From Pseudalkalibacillus sp052246725 (GTDB taxonomy: Bacteria; Bacillota; Bacilli; Bacillales; Fictibacillaceae): a stretch of 64,000 nucleotides of DNA. A program made the translations under genes and the position numbers. The notes under the pieces were generated by a model, which was not told where the DNA came from, made no database searches, and was given only the letters and a program-made list of their open reading frames with translations. Below are positions 15,658 through 24,384 of the stretch, piece after piece; position 1 is the first letter of the stretch; every line of letters begins with the position of its first letter. The DNA lies in the NCBI GenBank assembly GCA_052246725.1, contig JBQQCL010000003.1. One strand, given 5' to 3'.

Positions 15658-16446
15658 CTAGTTATATTGCGGTTGATAGGTAGAGGTGGTCCGCGGTCTT
15701 GAGGCTTTATACCATTGGTAACAGAAAATCGTGATTAGCACGATATCGATTGCGTCACCACCGTAATACATCAGCATTCCGCCCGCTTCCGCCTGCTCCT
15801 GAGGGATGCCTGCAGGTGGATAAGCATAGATATACTTCGAAAGGATCCCGTGCCCTCCCAAGGCGAATACCAGCACGATACCACGATAGATGTAGCTTCT
15901 CTGATGGGGTGTCGGATCGATATAAATCATCGAAACTGTGAAAATATAGCCCGCTAGAAATACGTGCAAATGCACAAATACATGCAAAGCAATGCTATGT
16001 TGCATCGCCATATAGAGGTCAGTCGTATACAGAAGCCACAGTCCTCCTACATTGAGCAGGGTGGCAACTACTGGATCACTTACCACCTGGAAGAAACGGC
16101 TCTTCAACAAACGGGAAATCCTTCTCGACCATTTTACATTCAATGTCCTTAAAATCAGCGTGATTGGTGCTGCAATCGCAATCAGGAGGGGCGCAAGCAT
16201 TCCAAGCAACAGATGCCCCGTCATATGCATCGTAAAATCCCCATGGGCTCTGTTTGCGATGGGACCGATAACAGCCGATGCGGCACAAAGAATTCCAACT
16301 GCCCAGAAAACATAACGGGTTACCGGCCACGTTTTATAATGACGATTCGTTATCATTCCAGCCCAAATATAAGCGCCGATCATGAGCAAAAACGGCAGCA
16401 TCAACACAAGCTGCGTTCCTGTCTCTTGATGCATTGACCCTTCCAT
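15658..16446 (-). CDS. ctaG: cytochrome c oxidase assembly factor CtaG (caa3_CtaG)
   Basis: CtaG of bacilli is a membrane protein needed for active cytochrome caa3 oxidase, probably in copper handling. This protein has about 262 residues and seven hydrophobic segments. Conserved family residues are visible: ANRAHGDFTMHMTGHLLLGMLAPLLIA with several His/Met residues, SIALHVFVHLHVFLAGYIF, and DPTPHQRS then GGHGILSKYIYAYPPAG. The ATG at 16446 overlaps the DUF2243 stop as TGATG, so the pair is co-translated; an internal ATG behind GGAAGGG is another possible start. No oxidase genes are in the window. Confidence 0.88.
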   Translation of the reverse strand: MEGSMHQETGTQLVLMLPFLLMIGAYIWAGMITNRHYKTWPVTRYVFWAVGILCAASAVIGPIANRAHGDFTMHMTGHLLLGMLAPLLIAIAAPITLILRTLNVKWSRRISRLLKSRFFQVVSDPVVATLLNVGGLWLLYTTDLYMAMQHSIALHVFVHLHVFLAGYIFTVSMIYIDPTPHQRSYIYRGIVLVFALGGHGILSKYIYAYPPAGIPQEQAEAGGMLMYYGGDAIDIVLITIFCYQWYKASRPRTTSTYQPQYN

Positions 16447-16940
16447 CACGCTTGTGTCCCTTCCAGTTTTCTACGGTATTCCTTGCTCGTCCGGTTGATG
16501 AGCATTCCACCGACAATAATCATGATGACCGCAATGATGTTCCAAACCCAGTCATAAATGTACACATTATCTACGTACCGGATTTGGTGGATCCTCATGA
16601 TTTTGTGCTGGACGATTCCGTCATAGAATTGAAATGCACCGCCGCCCAGCATGCTTCCGCCCCACCATCTTTTAAAAACAAAGGCCCCGCGACGCTTCAA
16701 ATCGGCTAACATGAACAAACCTCCAATTGTGGCAAACCAGCTGAACGCATGGAACAAACCATCCGAAATCAGCCCCATAGAGAGCGTTGTTTTGTCATAA
16801 AAATGGTGCCAATGCAACAGTTGGTGAAAAATCGTTTCGTCAATAAAAGCCACGAGCCCAAGCCCGAACAGGAAACCCGACCATATATTCCGGTTAAAAT
16901 ATGTAATGTGATTTTGTGAGTTGATGGATTCAACAGCCAT
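16446..16940 (-). CDS. DUF2243 membrane protein
   Basis: A 164-residue membrane protein of DUF2243 with four hydrophobic segments. The family pattern is visible: GLVAFIDETIFHQLLHWHHFYD (His-rich, residues 28-50), SDGLFHAFSWFATIGG and KIMRIHQIRYVDN, with conserved His residues that could bind metal or haem. It is overlapped by ctaG. DUF2243 is often found next to ctaG, which suggests a shared role in respiratory assembly, but this is inference. The start at 16940 follows AGAGGAGGATCCAC. Confidence 0.85.
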   Translation of the reverse strand: MAVESINSQNHITYFNRNIWSGFLFGLGLVAFIDETIFHQLLHWHHFYDKTTLSMGLISDGLFHAFSWFATIGGLFMLADLKRRGAFVFKRWWGGSMLGGGAFQFYDGIVQHKIMRIHQIRYVDNVYIYDWVWNIIAVIMIIVGGMLINRTSKEYRRKLEGTQA

Positions 16941-17034
16941 GTGGATCCTCCTCTAGTTTTGATGCTTTTATTACTCTATCCTTTTTTGAAGAGTTTGAAT
17001 CAGGCTGTGTAAAATCAGGCATAAAATCCTACCA

Positions 17035-17160
17035 CTACTTTAATCTGTTTTTAATATCTCGTATATTGCTATAAAGCCATAAGGTTTGCAGAACACTGAA
17101 GCTCATGCCGATGATGGTCAAATTTAACGTCTGTATTTTACGTTGTTTTTTCTTAAACAT
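17035..17160 (-). CDS. small single-helix membrane peptide, 41 aa
   Basis: A 41-residue ORF beginning MFKKKQRKIQTLNLTIIG, with a strongly basic N-terminus, one hydrophobic segment (residues 13-30) and a charged tail NIRDIKNRLK. AGGTG lies eight bases before the ATG at 17160. No family is recognised. The basic start and single helix are typical of small membrane peptides in bacilli. It lies between DUF2243 and a 49-aa ORF, all on the minus strand. Confidence 0.45.
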   Translation of the reverse strand: MFKKKQRKIQTLNLTIIGMSFSVLQTLWLYSNIRDIKNRLK

Positions 17161-17242
17161 TATTTTTTCACCTGCCTTGGATTTTTTGTTCTTAGACTAC
17201 CTCTGAAAACCGTTTTTATCCCTACAATAAGGAGTCTTAAAG

Positions 17243-17272
17243 CAAAAAGACCGACCTGCTATACGGTCAGTC
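17243..17272 (-). terminator. weak intrinsic terminator after the 49-aa ORF
   Basis: On the minus strand GACCG and CGGTC form a short stem around an 11-base loop and are followed by TTTTTGC. Confidence 0.45.
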
Positions 17273-17282
17273 CATGTGCCAT

Positions 17283-17432
17283 TCAGCTCCTCTTGATCCT
17301 CTTCGGATTCACATCTTTTTCAACTCTTTTATCCTGCAATTCTTCTGACAGTTCCACATCGTTCTTGAGTGTTGCGGCGTCCAGGTTGTTGTTCCATGCC
17401 GCTTCTTCATTGAGTTTTTCTTTTTTCGCCAT
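17283..17432 (-). CDS. small hydrophilic protein, 49 aa
   Basis: A 49-residue soluble, highly charged protein starting MAKKEKLNEEAAWNNNLDA and ending RVEKDVNPKRIKRS. It has no Cys or hydrophobic core and looks mostly helical or disordered. AAGGAGG precedes the ATG at 17432 with ideal spacing and a terminator follows, so it is probably a real gene. I do not recognise the family; similar small acidic/basic proteins occur in spores, but there is no direct evidence for that here. Confidence 0.6.
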   Translation of the reverse strand: MAKKEKLNEEAAWNNNLDAATLKNDVELSEELQDKRVEKDVNPKRIKRS

Positions 17433-17507
17433 ACCAATGGACCTCCTTGTTGTTCTATACATGAACTAGTATGACCAACCGGTACACTGAGTATCGCTTA
17501 AAAGCAA

Positions 17508-18068
17508 TTAAACATCGATTTCCTTAAGGATTTTTGCAGGGTTGCCGCCGACTACGACATTATCTGGTATATCCCTCGTCACAACTGCACCGGAAGCGAT
17601 CACGACGTTATCTCCAATCGTCAACCCGGGGTTGATGATCGCACCGCCCCCAATCCAGACGTTATCGCCGAACGTCACCGGCTTTCCATATTCCCTGCCA
17701 GAGTTCCTTTCTGTAGGATCGAGCGGGTGTGTCGCTGTGTAAACATGTACGCCAGGTGCGAGCATGCAATTGTCTCCGAACGTCACCTTGCACACGTCTA
17801 AAATCACACAGTCAAAGTTCGCGAAAAAGTTTTCTCCCGCATGGATGTTCGAGCCGTAATCACATCGGAAGCTCGGTTCGATAAAGATCTCCTCCCCGGT
17901 CGATCCGAACAGTTCTTTTATAAGGGAGACCCGCTTGTCCGTTTCAGTCTCGGTCGTTTCATTGACCAATCTCGTCAATCTGCGGGCATTCTCCCGTTCT
18001 TTGATAAGTGCAGGGTCTGCCGGTTTATACATTTCGCCTGCTAGCATCTTTTCCTTTTCCGTTTTCAT
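17508..18068 (-). CDS. maa: maltose O-acetyltransferase family enzyme
   Basis: A cytoplasmic acetyl-CoA-dependent acetyltransferase of 186 residues, the usual Maa length. It begins with the family's N-terminal helices (EKEKMLAGEMYKPADPAL) and continues into left-handed beta-helix hexapeptide repeats. The catalytic His lies in VYTATHPLDPTERNSG (about residue 113), followed by GKPVTFGDNVWIGGGAIINPG and the C-terminal GGNPAKILKEI. It acetylates maltose, glucose or related sugars in characterised members. The start at 18068 follows AGGGAGGGGG. It lies downstream of dgkB, separated by a terminator. Confidence 0.9.
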   Translation of the reverse strand: MKTEKEKMLAGEMYKPADPALIKERENARRLTRLVNETTETETDKRVSLIKELFGSTGEEIFIEPSFRCDYGSNIHAGENFFANFDCVILDVCKVTFGDNCMLAPGVHVYTATHPLDPTERNSGREYGKPVTFGDNVWIGGGAIINPGLTIGDNVVIASGAVVTRDIPDNVVVGGNPAKILKEIDV

Positions 18069-18085
18069 GAAGTTCCCCCTCCCTA

Positions 18086-18119
18086 TAAAAAAACAAACCC
18101 GACTTTGCGGGTCGGGTTC
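18086..18119 (-). terminator. intrinsic terminator of dgkB
   Basis: On the minus strand AACCCGAC and GTCGGGTT form a perfect 8-bp stem followed by TGTTTTTTT. It lies between the dgkB stop and the maa start. Confidence 0.85.
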
Positions 18120-18127
18120 AGTTACGT

Positions 18128-19036
18128 TTACTTTCCTGTTTCGAATCGTTCTTTCGGGACGATCATCTGCAGGTGGTGCCTGAGGTTTACGAATTCGCCT
18201 GGAAGCAAGCCGCCGTATTCCCCGTCGAGGTTCAGCTGCATTTTTTCATCGGTATGGATCTTGATGCGCCTTGCCTTTTCATAAATGACGTGATCGTCGC
18301 GGATATGATCACCTTTGATCGCAAGAGTCGCGACTCGGATGAACTCTGCCAGATTCGCTTTTTTCAAGATGATGAGGTCGAAGTACCCGTCATTGAATTC
18401 AGAGAGTGGCGCAAGTTTTTCAAACCCTCCGACCGAGTTCGTGTTTGCAACCAGGAAAAGCATGACGTCTCCTTCGTACACTTTATCATCATATTCGATT
18501 TTGACGTTGGTCGGACGGATCGAAGGAAGCATCTCCATTCCCTTCAGATAATACGCTAGCTGGCCGATCATCGTTTTCATCTGACTCGGAACAGCATATG
18601 TCAACTCTGTCAGCTTTCCGCCGCCGGCAATGTTGACGAAGTATTTTCCGTTGACGCGGCCGATATCAACTGGAATATCAATGCCATCACATAAAACCTC
18701 AACCGCCTTCTCAATGGTACGAGGAACGCCGAGGGCACGTGCAAAATCATTCGTTGTTCCTGCTGGGATGATACCCATCTTCGGCCGGTTCGGAAGCTCT
18801 GCGATACCGTTGATGGCTTCGTAGATCGTTCCATCCCCGCCTGCTGCAATGACAAGGTCGAATTCACGTTCAACTGCTAGTTTCGCAGCTCTTGTCGCAT
18901 CTCCTTCATCTGCACAGGTCGCGTGAGTCGAGGTCTCGTAGCCTGCCTTCTCCAATTTTTCAAGGATATAAGGCAGCTGGCGCTTGACCTGTTCTCTTCC
19001 CGATGTCGGGTTATAAATTAATCGTGCTCGTTTCAT
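18128..19036 (-). CDS. dgkB: diacylglycerol kinase DgkB
   Basis: DgkB phosphorylates diacylglycerol, returning it to phosphatidic acid for phospholipid synthesis and lipoteichoic acid turnover. The 302-residue protein has the catalytic-domain nucleotide motif AAGGDGTIYEAINGIAEL, with GGDGT at residues 66-70, followed by GIIPAGTTNDFARALGVP. The C-terminal domain has NTNSVGGFEKLAPLSEFNDG and ends with the family's substrate region. This is B. subtilis YerQ, and it keeps its position downstream of gatCAB. The start at 19036 follows CAGGTGATC. A 21-bp periodic array separates it from gatB. Confidence 0.95.
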   Translation of the reverse strand: MKRARLIYNPTSGREQVKRQLPYILEKLEKAGYETSTHATCADEGDATRAAKLAVEREFDLVIAAGGDGTIYEAINGIAELPNRPKMGIIPAGTTNDFARALGVPRTIEKAVEVLCDGIDIPVDIGRVNGKYFVNIAGGGKLTELTYAVPSQMKTMIGQLAYYLKGMEMLPSIRPTNVKIEYDDKVYEGDVMLFLVANTNSVGGFEKLAPLSEFNDGYFDLIILKKANLAEFIRVATLAIKGDHIRDDHVIYEKARRIKIHTDEKMQLNLDGEYGGLLPGEFVNLRHHLQMIVPKERFETGK

Positions 19037-19216
19037 AATAGATCACCTGATTTTATTCTATAAGGTTCAGAGCGTTCGATTGAGACAAATGCTCCGATCA
19101 TGATTTGTGTAAAATATTTCCTATTAATTTTACCGTCCATCTTATTATAGTGACCTTAAATCCAAAATGCAAAACAATACTCTGTGACAATTTCGAAGAG
19201 GCCATTTGGGGCGTAA

Positions 19217-19309
19217 TGTCGTGATTCTTTTGGAATCTGTCGCGATAATTTCTGATGGTGTCGCGATTTTCAGGAATCTTGTAGCGATAAAGTTGAATCG
19301 TGTCGTGCA
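19217..19309. repeat. five-unit array with exact 21-bp period, core TGTCGCGAT
   Basis: Units start at 19217, 19238, 19259, 19280 and 19301, each beginning TGTCGTGAT, TGTCGCGAT, TGTCGCGAT, TGTAGCGAT or TGTCGTGCA. A second conserved piece (GAATC) recurs late in several units. The array lies between gatB and dgkB in 341 bases without a gene. On the minus strand it is open and would encode a heptad-like peptide, but there is no ribosome site. Confidence 0.8.
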
Positions 19310-19342
19310 TTTTAAAATGCGTCACTCCGCTGCCTTCTAACC

Positions 19343-19372
19343 TGAAAAGAAGCCCTCCGTAAAGGGCTTCTC
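19343..19372 (-). terminator. intrinsic terminator of gatCAB
   Basis: On the minus strand GAAGCCCT and AGGGCTTC form a stem followed by TTTTCAGG, five bases after the gatB stop codon. Confidence 0.75.
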
Positions 19373-19377
19373 CAATC

Positions 19378-20811
19378 TTATCGCTTTTCGATTTCTTCGA
19401 CGATCAATTTGTTGACCATCGGCGGGTTCGCTTTTCCTTTCGTCGCCTTCATCACTTGGCCGACGAGGAATCCGAGCGCACGATCCTTACCGTTTTTATA
19501 GTCGATAATCGATTGTTCGTTCTCATCTAAAATTCGGGTGACGATGCCGCGAAGCTCGCCTTCATCCGAAATCTGCACGAGTCCTTTTTCCTTGACGATG
19601 ACCTCTGGGTCGCCGCCTTTCTCAATCAATTCTTTGAAGACTTTCTTCGCAATCTTGGAAGAGATCGTTCCTTTTTCGATCAGTTCGATCATCTTCGCAA
19701 GTCCTTCTGGTGTGAGGGCGACTTCATCAATTTCCTTGTACTCTACGTTCAAGTATGCGGAAACTTCACCCATCATCCAGTTCGAAGCTGCTTTCGCGTC
19801 TGCTCCTTTTTCCAAGACTTCTTCAAAGAAATCTGACATCTTCTTGGACTGTGTTAAAACCTTCGCATCATACGCTGGAAGCTTCAGCTCTTCGATATAG
19901 CGCTGCTTACGCGCATCCGGTAGCTCTGGAATTTCTGATTTTACACGGTCGATCCATTCCTGATCGATGGAAAGACCGACAAGATCCGGCTCCGGAAAGT
20001 AGCGGTAGTCATCCGATCCTTCCTTTACACGCATGAGAATCGTTTTCTTGGACTGTTCGTCAAAACGACGTGTCTCTTGCAGGATTTCTCCACCGCTTAG
20101 AAGTACTTTTTCCTGGCGAACCTCTTCGTGTGCGAGTCCTTTTTGGACGTTAGCAAATGAGTTCAGGTTCTTAAGCTCAGCCTTTGTACCGAATTCCTCT
20201 TGTCCGACTGGACGGAGGGAGATGTTTGCATCACAACGCAACGAGCCTTCTTCCATTTTACAATCAGAAACTTCGGTATATTGCAGGATCGCTTTCAATT
20301 TTTCAAGATAGGCATACGCTTCTTCCGGTGTGCGGATGTCGGGCTCGGATACGATCTCGACAAGCGGAGTCCCTTGACGGTTCAAGTCCACGAGGGAATG
20401 CGTTCCGTCGTCAGCATGCATCGATTTACCCGCATCCTCTTCCATATGGAGGCGTGTGATGCCGATTTTCTTTTTCGTGCCGTCGACTTCGATTTCAATC
20501 CAGCCGTTGACACCGATCGGCTTATCAAATTGTGAAATCTGGTACGCCTTCGGGTTGTCCGGATAGAAGTAGTTTTTACGGTCGAATTTCGTTTCACGTG
20601 TGATCTCACAGTTCAATGCCATTGCCGCACGCATCGCGAAGTCCACCGCCTGCTTGTTCACGACAGGTAAAACACCTGGGTGTCCAAGACAGATCGGGCA
20701 GACGTTCGTGTTCGGCGGCGCTCCGAATTCCGTGGAGCAGCTACAGAAAATCTTCGAGTTCGTTTTCAGTTCAGCATGGACCTCAAGTCCGATTATCGTT
20801 TCAAAATGCAT
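19378..20811 (-). CDS. gatB: aspartyl/glutamyl-tRNA amidotransferase subunit B
   Basis: GatB binds Glu-tRNA(Gln) (and Asp-tRNA(Asn)), phosphorylates the acyl group and passes it to ammonia supplied by GatA. It has 477 residues, the normal length. It begins FETIIGLEVHAELKT and has the zinc-ribbon region CSCSTEF ... CPICLGHPG near residues 22-45, NFYPDNPKAYQIS and RLHMEEDAGK in the kinase-like domain, and the YqeY-like tRNA-binding tail ending NPPMVNKLIVEEIEKR (each motif read from its conserved core). The start at 20811 follows GGGGGGACG. Last gene of gatCAB. Confidence 0.97.
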   Translation of the reverse strand: MHFETIIGLEVHAELKTNSKIFCSCSTEFGAPPNTNVCPICLGHPGVLPVVNKQAVDFAMRAAMALNCEITRETKFDRKNYFYPDNPKAYQISQFDKPIGVNGWIEIEVDGTKKKIGITRLHMEEDAGKSMHADDGTHSLVDLNRQGTPLVEIVSEPDIRTPEEAYAYLEKLKAILQYTEVSDCKMEEGSLRCDANISLRPVGQEEFGTKAELKNLNSFANVQKGLAHEEVRQEKVLLSGGEILQETRRFDEQSKKTILMRVKEGSDDYRYFPEPDLVGLSIDQEWIDRVKSEIPELPDARKQRYIEELKLPAYDAKVLTQSKKMSDFFEEVLEKGADAKAASNWMMGEVSAYLNVEYKEIDEVALTPEGLAKMIELIEKGTISSKIAKKVFKELIEKGGDPEVIVKEKGLVQISDEGELRGIVTRILDENEQSIIDYKNGKDRALGFLVGQVMKATKGKANPPMVNKLIVEEIEKR

Positions 20812-20825
20812 CTTTTCGTCCCCCC

Positions 20826-22283
20826 TTACAATTGCGGTTTGTTTTGATGATGATCGGTCGCTTGCTCGTAAGCGTGAGCAACGCGGTAGATCGTATTCTC
20901 ATCAAACGCTTTTCCGATGATTTGTAGTCCGACAGGCAGTCCGTTGGAAAGTCCGCATGGGACGGAGATCGCTGGCACCCCAGCCAAGTTGACTGGGATC
21001 GTCAGGATATCATTCGCGTACATCGTGAGCGGATCATCCGTTTTGGCACCGATCTTGAACGCTGTTGTCGGTGCAGTTGGTCCAAGGATAACATCGTATT
21101 TTTCAAAGACCTCGTCGAAGTCTTGCTTGATCAATGTACGTACCTTTTGTGCCTTTTTATAATACGCGTCGTAAAAGCCCGAGCTCAGGGCGAATGTTCC
21201 AAGCATGATCCGGCGTTTCACTTCGTCACCGAACCCTTCGCTTCGCGTGTGGTTGTAAAGTTCAAGCAGGTTGTCCGCGTTTTCTGTGCGCACACCGTAA
21301 CGGACACCGTCAAAGCGCGCCAGGTTGGAGGACGCTTCAGAGGATGCCAGCAGGTAATAAGTCGCGACACCGTATTTGGAGTGTGGGAGTGAAACCTCTT
21401 CCCACTCAGCACCCATGCCTTCGAGGACTTTTAGTGCATCCATGACATGGTTCTTGACGTCTTCGTCTACACCTTCGCCGATGTATTCCTTTGGCACCGC
21501 GATTTTCAAGCCTTTGACGTCGCCAGTGAGTGCCGCTGTGTAGTCTTTGTTCTCGACGTTCGCGGATGTGGAATCCATTTTGTCATAACCGCTGATCGCC
21601 TGGAATAAAAACGCGTTGTCTTCGACCGTTGTTGTGATCGGTCCGATTTGGTCAAGCGACGATGCGAACGCGACAAGTCCGAAACGGGAAACACGACCAT
21701 AAGTCGGCTTGAGTCCTACGACACCACAGAATGCCGCTGGTTGTCGGATCGATCCGCCTGTATCTGAACCAAGCGAGAAAAAGACTTCTCCAGCTGCGAC
21801 CGCCGCTGCCGATCCACCGCTTGACCCGCCTGGCACGTAATCTGTGTTCCATGGGTTACGTGTTTGGAAAAAGCCTGAGTTTTCGTTGGATGAACCCATT
21901 GCGAATTCGTCCATGTTCAGCTTTCCGACAGTGATCGTTTCTGCTTTTTTCAAGTGCTCAACCACCGTTGCGTCGAAAACCGGTTCGAAGTTTGCGAGCA
22001 GCTTGCTTCCACAAGTCGTACGCAGGTCTTTCGTGGAGATGTTATCTTTCACGCCGATCGGCAGACCGAAAAGGAGTCCGCGCATTTCGTCGGTCCCCAT
22101 TTTGCTATCGAGGTATTTCGCTTGTGCTCTCGCGCCTTCTTCATTAAGGGTGAGGAAGGCTTTCACTTTGTCGTCGACTTCGTTGATCCTTGAAAAGGAA
22201 GCGTCAACGAGTTCGCTTACCTTCATTTCCTTTTTATGTAGGAGCTCATGCAGCTCTGAGATCTTCTTTTCAAATAAAGACAT
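20826..22283 (-). CDS. gatA: aspartyl/glutamyl-tRNA amidotransferase subunit A
   Basis: GatA is the glutaminase of the GatCAB complex and channels ammonia to GatB. The 485-residue protein is an amidase-signature hydrolase. The catalytic Lys lies in GLPIGVKDNI (about residue 79), and the two catalytic serines in VPGGSSGGSAAAVAAG and GSDTGGSIRQPAAFCG (about residues 153-180). The start at 22283 follows GGGAGGGAG. It lies 18 bases after gatC and 14 bases before gatB. Confidence 0.97.
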   Translation of the reverse strand: MSLFEKKISELHELLHKKEMKVSELVDASFSRINEVDDKVKAFLTLNEEGARAQAKYLDSKMGTDEMRGLLFGLPIGVKDNISTKDLRTTCGSKLLANFEPVFDATVVEHLKKAETITVGKLNMDEFAMGSSNENSGFFQTRNPWNTDYVPGGSSGGSAAAVAAGEVFFSLGSDTGGSIRQPAAFCGVVGLKPTYGRVSRFGLVAFASSLDQIGPITTTVEDNAFLFQAISGYDKMDSTSANVENKDYTAALTGDVKGLKIAVPKEYIGEGVDEDVKNHVMDALKVLEGMGAEWEEVSLPHSKYGVATYYLLASSEASSNLARFDGVRYGVRTENADNLLELYNHTRSEGFGDEVKRRIMLGTFALSSGFYDAYYKKAQKVRTLIKQDFDEVFEKYDVILGPTAPTTAFKIGAKTDDPLTMYANDILTIPVNLAGVPAISVPCGLSNGLPVGLQIIGKAFDENTIYRVAHAYEQATDHHQNKPQL

Positions 22284-22301
22284 CGTCGGTTTTCTCCCTC
22301 C

Positions 22302-22592
22302 CTACTCTAAAACAGCTGGAACTTTGATAAGTCCGTTCTGTGTATCCGGTGTATTCTTGAGTGCTTCCTCACGTGTCAACCAAGGCTTCGCCTCGTCTTC
22401 ACGGAGGACATTCTTCATATCAAGGACGTGGGTTGTCGGTTCCACATCATCTGTATCCAATTCCTTAAGTTGCTCCGCATAACCGATGATCGCGTCAAGC
22501 TGGCTCGTGAACTTTTCCGCTTCTTCCTCAGTCACCGCGAGTCGCGCAAGCTTCGCAACATGCTTTACTTCTTCCTTCGTAATTCGGGCCAC
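22302..22592 (-). CDS. gatC: aspartyl/glutamyl-tRNA amidotransferase subunit C
   Basis: GatC is the small structural subunit that wraps GatA and GatB together. With a GTG start at 22592 the protein has 96 residues, the usual GatC length, and begins with ARITKEEVKHVAKLARL after the initiator; GGAGGTGG lies just upstream. A longer reading frame to 22670 has no ribosome site and no family similarity. The C-terminal half includes NVLREDEAKPWLTREEAL and ends IKVPAVLE. First gene of the operon. Confidence 0.96.
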   Translation of the reverse strand: MARITKEEVKHVAKLARLAVTEEEAEKFTSQLDAIIGYAEQLKELDTDDVEPTTHVLDMKNVLREDEAKPWLTREEALKNTPDTQNGLIKVPAVLE

Positions 22593-22699
22593 TTCTTCCA
22601 CCTCCAAAAAATCGTACCTATTGCAATATACTGATGATACCAAAAAGAACCCGCTCATATCAACAATCACGTTAAAGCTTTAAAGACAGTAATTAAGGA

Positions 22700-22860
22700 C
22701 TGTACCAGGCACCGAAAAAGAAGCCAATGGTACCAAGGGTTCCCGTTCGGTGCCAGGTACACTTTACGAACTGTTGCGGCGGAAGGGATTTGAAATGGTG
22801 CCTGGCACCGATTGAGAAGTCAACTGCGCCAAGGCTTCCCATTTGGTGTCAGGCACACCA
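22700..22860. repeat. GTGCCTGGCAC palindromic repeat, locus 4 (long form)
   Basis: About 160 bases with four cores: TGTACCAGGCACCG, CGGTGCCAGGTACAC, TGGTGCCTGGCACCG and TGGTGTCAGGCACAC, separated by CCAAGG-type spacers. By eye it is about 85-90 percent identical to locus 5 at 25359-25514 in the same orientation. The two enclose the MocR-EamA gene pair. Confidence 0.85.
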
Positions 22861-22864
22861 TTTT

Positions 22865-24298
22865 TTACATCATCTCGGTGATGAGGGCGGCGAGTTTAGT
22901 GATGCCTTCCGTGTTTTCACGGTCAGTGAGTCCTGAGTAGCTGAGCCGGATTTCTTGAGTCGCTTCGCTCGTGGCATAGCACACACTGCCTGGGAGGAAC
23001 GAGATCGACTGGTCATTCGCCTGCCTCTGCAACTCACGAACATCTAACTCCTCCGGAAGCTTTAGCCACAGGTTCAAGCCGCCCATCGGAAGCGTAAAGC
23101 GGATTCGATCTTTCAGATAAACCTCAAGAATCTCCGCGGTCATATCTCGGCGTATTTGCAGAGCGATCCGTAATTTTTCAAGATGATCCTTCATCCGCTT
23201 TGTCTTCATGAACGGTAAGATCGCTTTCTGATTCAACAACGGACTTCCTACATCGATGGATGCCTTCGCGATAAAGACCTGCTCATATAGACGCTGGTCT
23301 GCAATGAGCGCCCCTAAGCGAATTCCAGGCGCCATCGTTTTGCTGAATCCTTTTAAAAAGATGCAATGACCTGTCGTATCGAAGTATTTGATCGGTTTCG
23401 GCGGGAGAACACCCTCGAAATAAATCTCATTGAACGAATCGTCCTCGATGATGATGAAATGATACCTCTCAGCAAGCTCAAGCAACTCTTTACGCCTTTT
23501 TTCACTCATGGATGTCCCCGTCGGATTATGGAACGTCGGGTTTACGTATACAACCTTGGGAGGATTTTTCCTGCACTCTTCTTCCAAAAGGTCGGTTCTC
23601 ATTCCAGCAAGATCGATCGAGATCGGCAATATAGCATTCCCCCTGTTCATGAACGTATCGAGAGCAGCCCCGTAACAAGGGCTTTCAACCGCCACCGTAT
23701 CCGTCGGGGAAAGGAACGTGTTAGCTACGATATTGATTGCCTGCTGAACTCCGCTCGTGATAATGATTTCGTCAGGATTCTGCTTATACCCAAGTTGGCC
23801 TTCGAGATAGGATGAAACCTCTTGGCGCAGCTCTTCATCCCCTTCTACCGGTCCATATGTCGTCAAAATCATCGGGTTTTGATCAAGAATCACTTTTGTC
23901 TGTTGGGCAAGGAAATGACTCGGGAGCAGACCCGGCGATACGACTGCCTTTGAAAAATCGTAATGGAATTTCTGACGCTGCATCAAGTATTGCGAACGTT
24001 TGAGATTGAGGGGAAAATAGCGCTGCTCCTTCTCCAATTGTTGAAAGAAAACACGTCCGGACGAGCTTTTCACAAAGGCACCCTTCCCCTGGCGAATTTC
24101 AATATGCCCTTCCTCCTCCAAACGCTGATAAACTTTATTGATCGTTAAATAATTGACGCCCAGCTCTTTTGACAACAACCGCAATGATGGCATCTTCTCT
24201 CCATCAGTGATCACTCTTGTCTGGATCCGGTTAAGAAGCTGATGATAGATTTGCTGATGGATTGGTGTCGCCAAACCTTTCTGCAGGACCAGTTTCAT
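22865..24298 (-). CDS. MocR/PdxR-type GntR regulator with aminotransferase domain
   Basis: A 477-residue PLP-dependent regulator. The winged helix-turn-helix of the GntR family is at residues 10-75 (SLRLLSKELGVNYLTINKVY then GKGAFV). A fold-type I aminotransferase domain follows, with NPTFHNPTGTSMS and the PLP-binding Lys in FLKGFSKTMAPGIRLGAL (about residue 320). Such regulators often control a divergent transporter; here the EamA gene is divergent and two 11-bp direct repeats lie between them. The start at 24298 follows AAAGGAGGGG. The gene ends right beside repeat locus 4. Confidence 0.9.
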   Translation of the reverse strand: MKLVLQKGLATPIHQQIYHQLLNRIQTRVITDGEKMPSLRLLSKELGVNYLTINKVYQRLEEEGHIEIRQGKGAFVKSSSGRVFFQQLEKEQRYFPLNLKRSQYLMQRQKFHYDFSKAVVSPGLLPSHFLAQQTKVILDQNPMILTTYGPVEGDEELRQEVSSYLEGQLGYKQNPDEIIITSGVQQAINIVANTFLSPTDTVAVESPCYGAALDTFMNRGNAILPISIDLAGMRTDLLEEECRKNPPKVVYVNPTFHNPTGTSMSEKRRKELLELAERYHFIIIEDDSFNEIYFEGVLPPKPIKYFDTTGHCIFLKGFSKTMAPGIRLGALIADQRLYEQVFIAKASIDVGSPLLNQKAILPFMKTKRMKDHLEKLRIALQIRRDMTAEILEVYLKDRIRFTLPMGGLNLWLKLPEELDVRELQRQANDQSISFLPGSVCYATSEATQEIRLSYSGLTDRENTEGITKLAALITEMM

Positions 24299-24353
24299 AG
24301 TCCGCCCCTCCTTTTTCTTTAAGTAAAACGTAAATGGTAAGGTTTACAAACAC

Positions 24354-24384
24354 AACTGTTATACGTCCGGTCAAACTGTTATAC
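24354..24384. promoter_or_regulatory. direct repeats of AACTGTTATAC in the MocR-EamA intergenic region
   Basis: AACTGTTATAC occurs at 24354-24364 and again at 24374-24384, 20 bases apart. A TATACT -10 box for the EamA gene lies at 24396-24401 and its expected -35 position falls inside the second repeat, with no good -35 match. Direct repeats on one helix face near the -35 fit known MocR-type activator sites. Confidence 0.65.

Noticed and set aside
19098..19325. 75-codon minus-strand ORF across the TGTCGCGAT array, with a heptad-like peptide repeat
   Set aside because: The repeat is an automatic result of a 21-bp DNA period. There is no ribosome site and no similarity to a known protein.
24354..24384. 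Sigma-A promoter with the second repeat as -35
   Set aside because: The bases at the -35 position do not match TTGACA; an activator site explains the repeats better.
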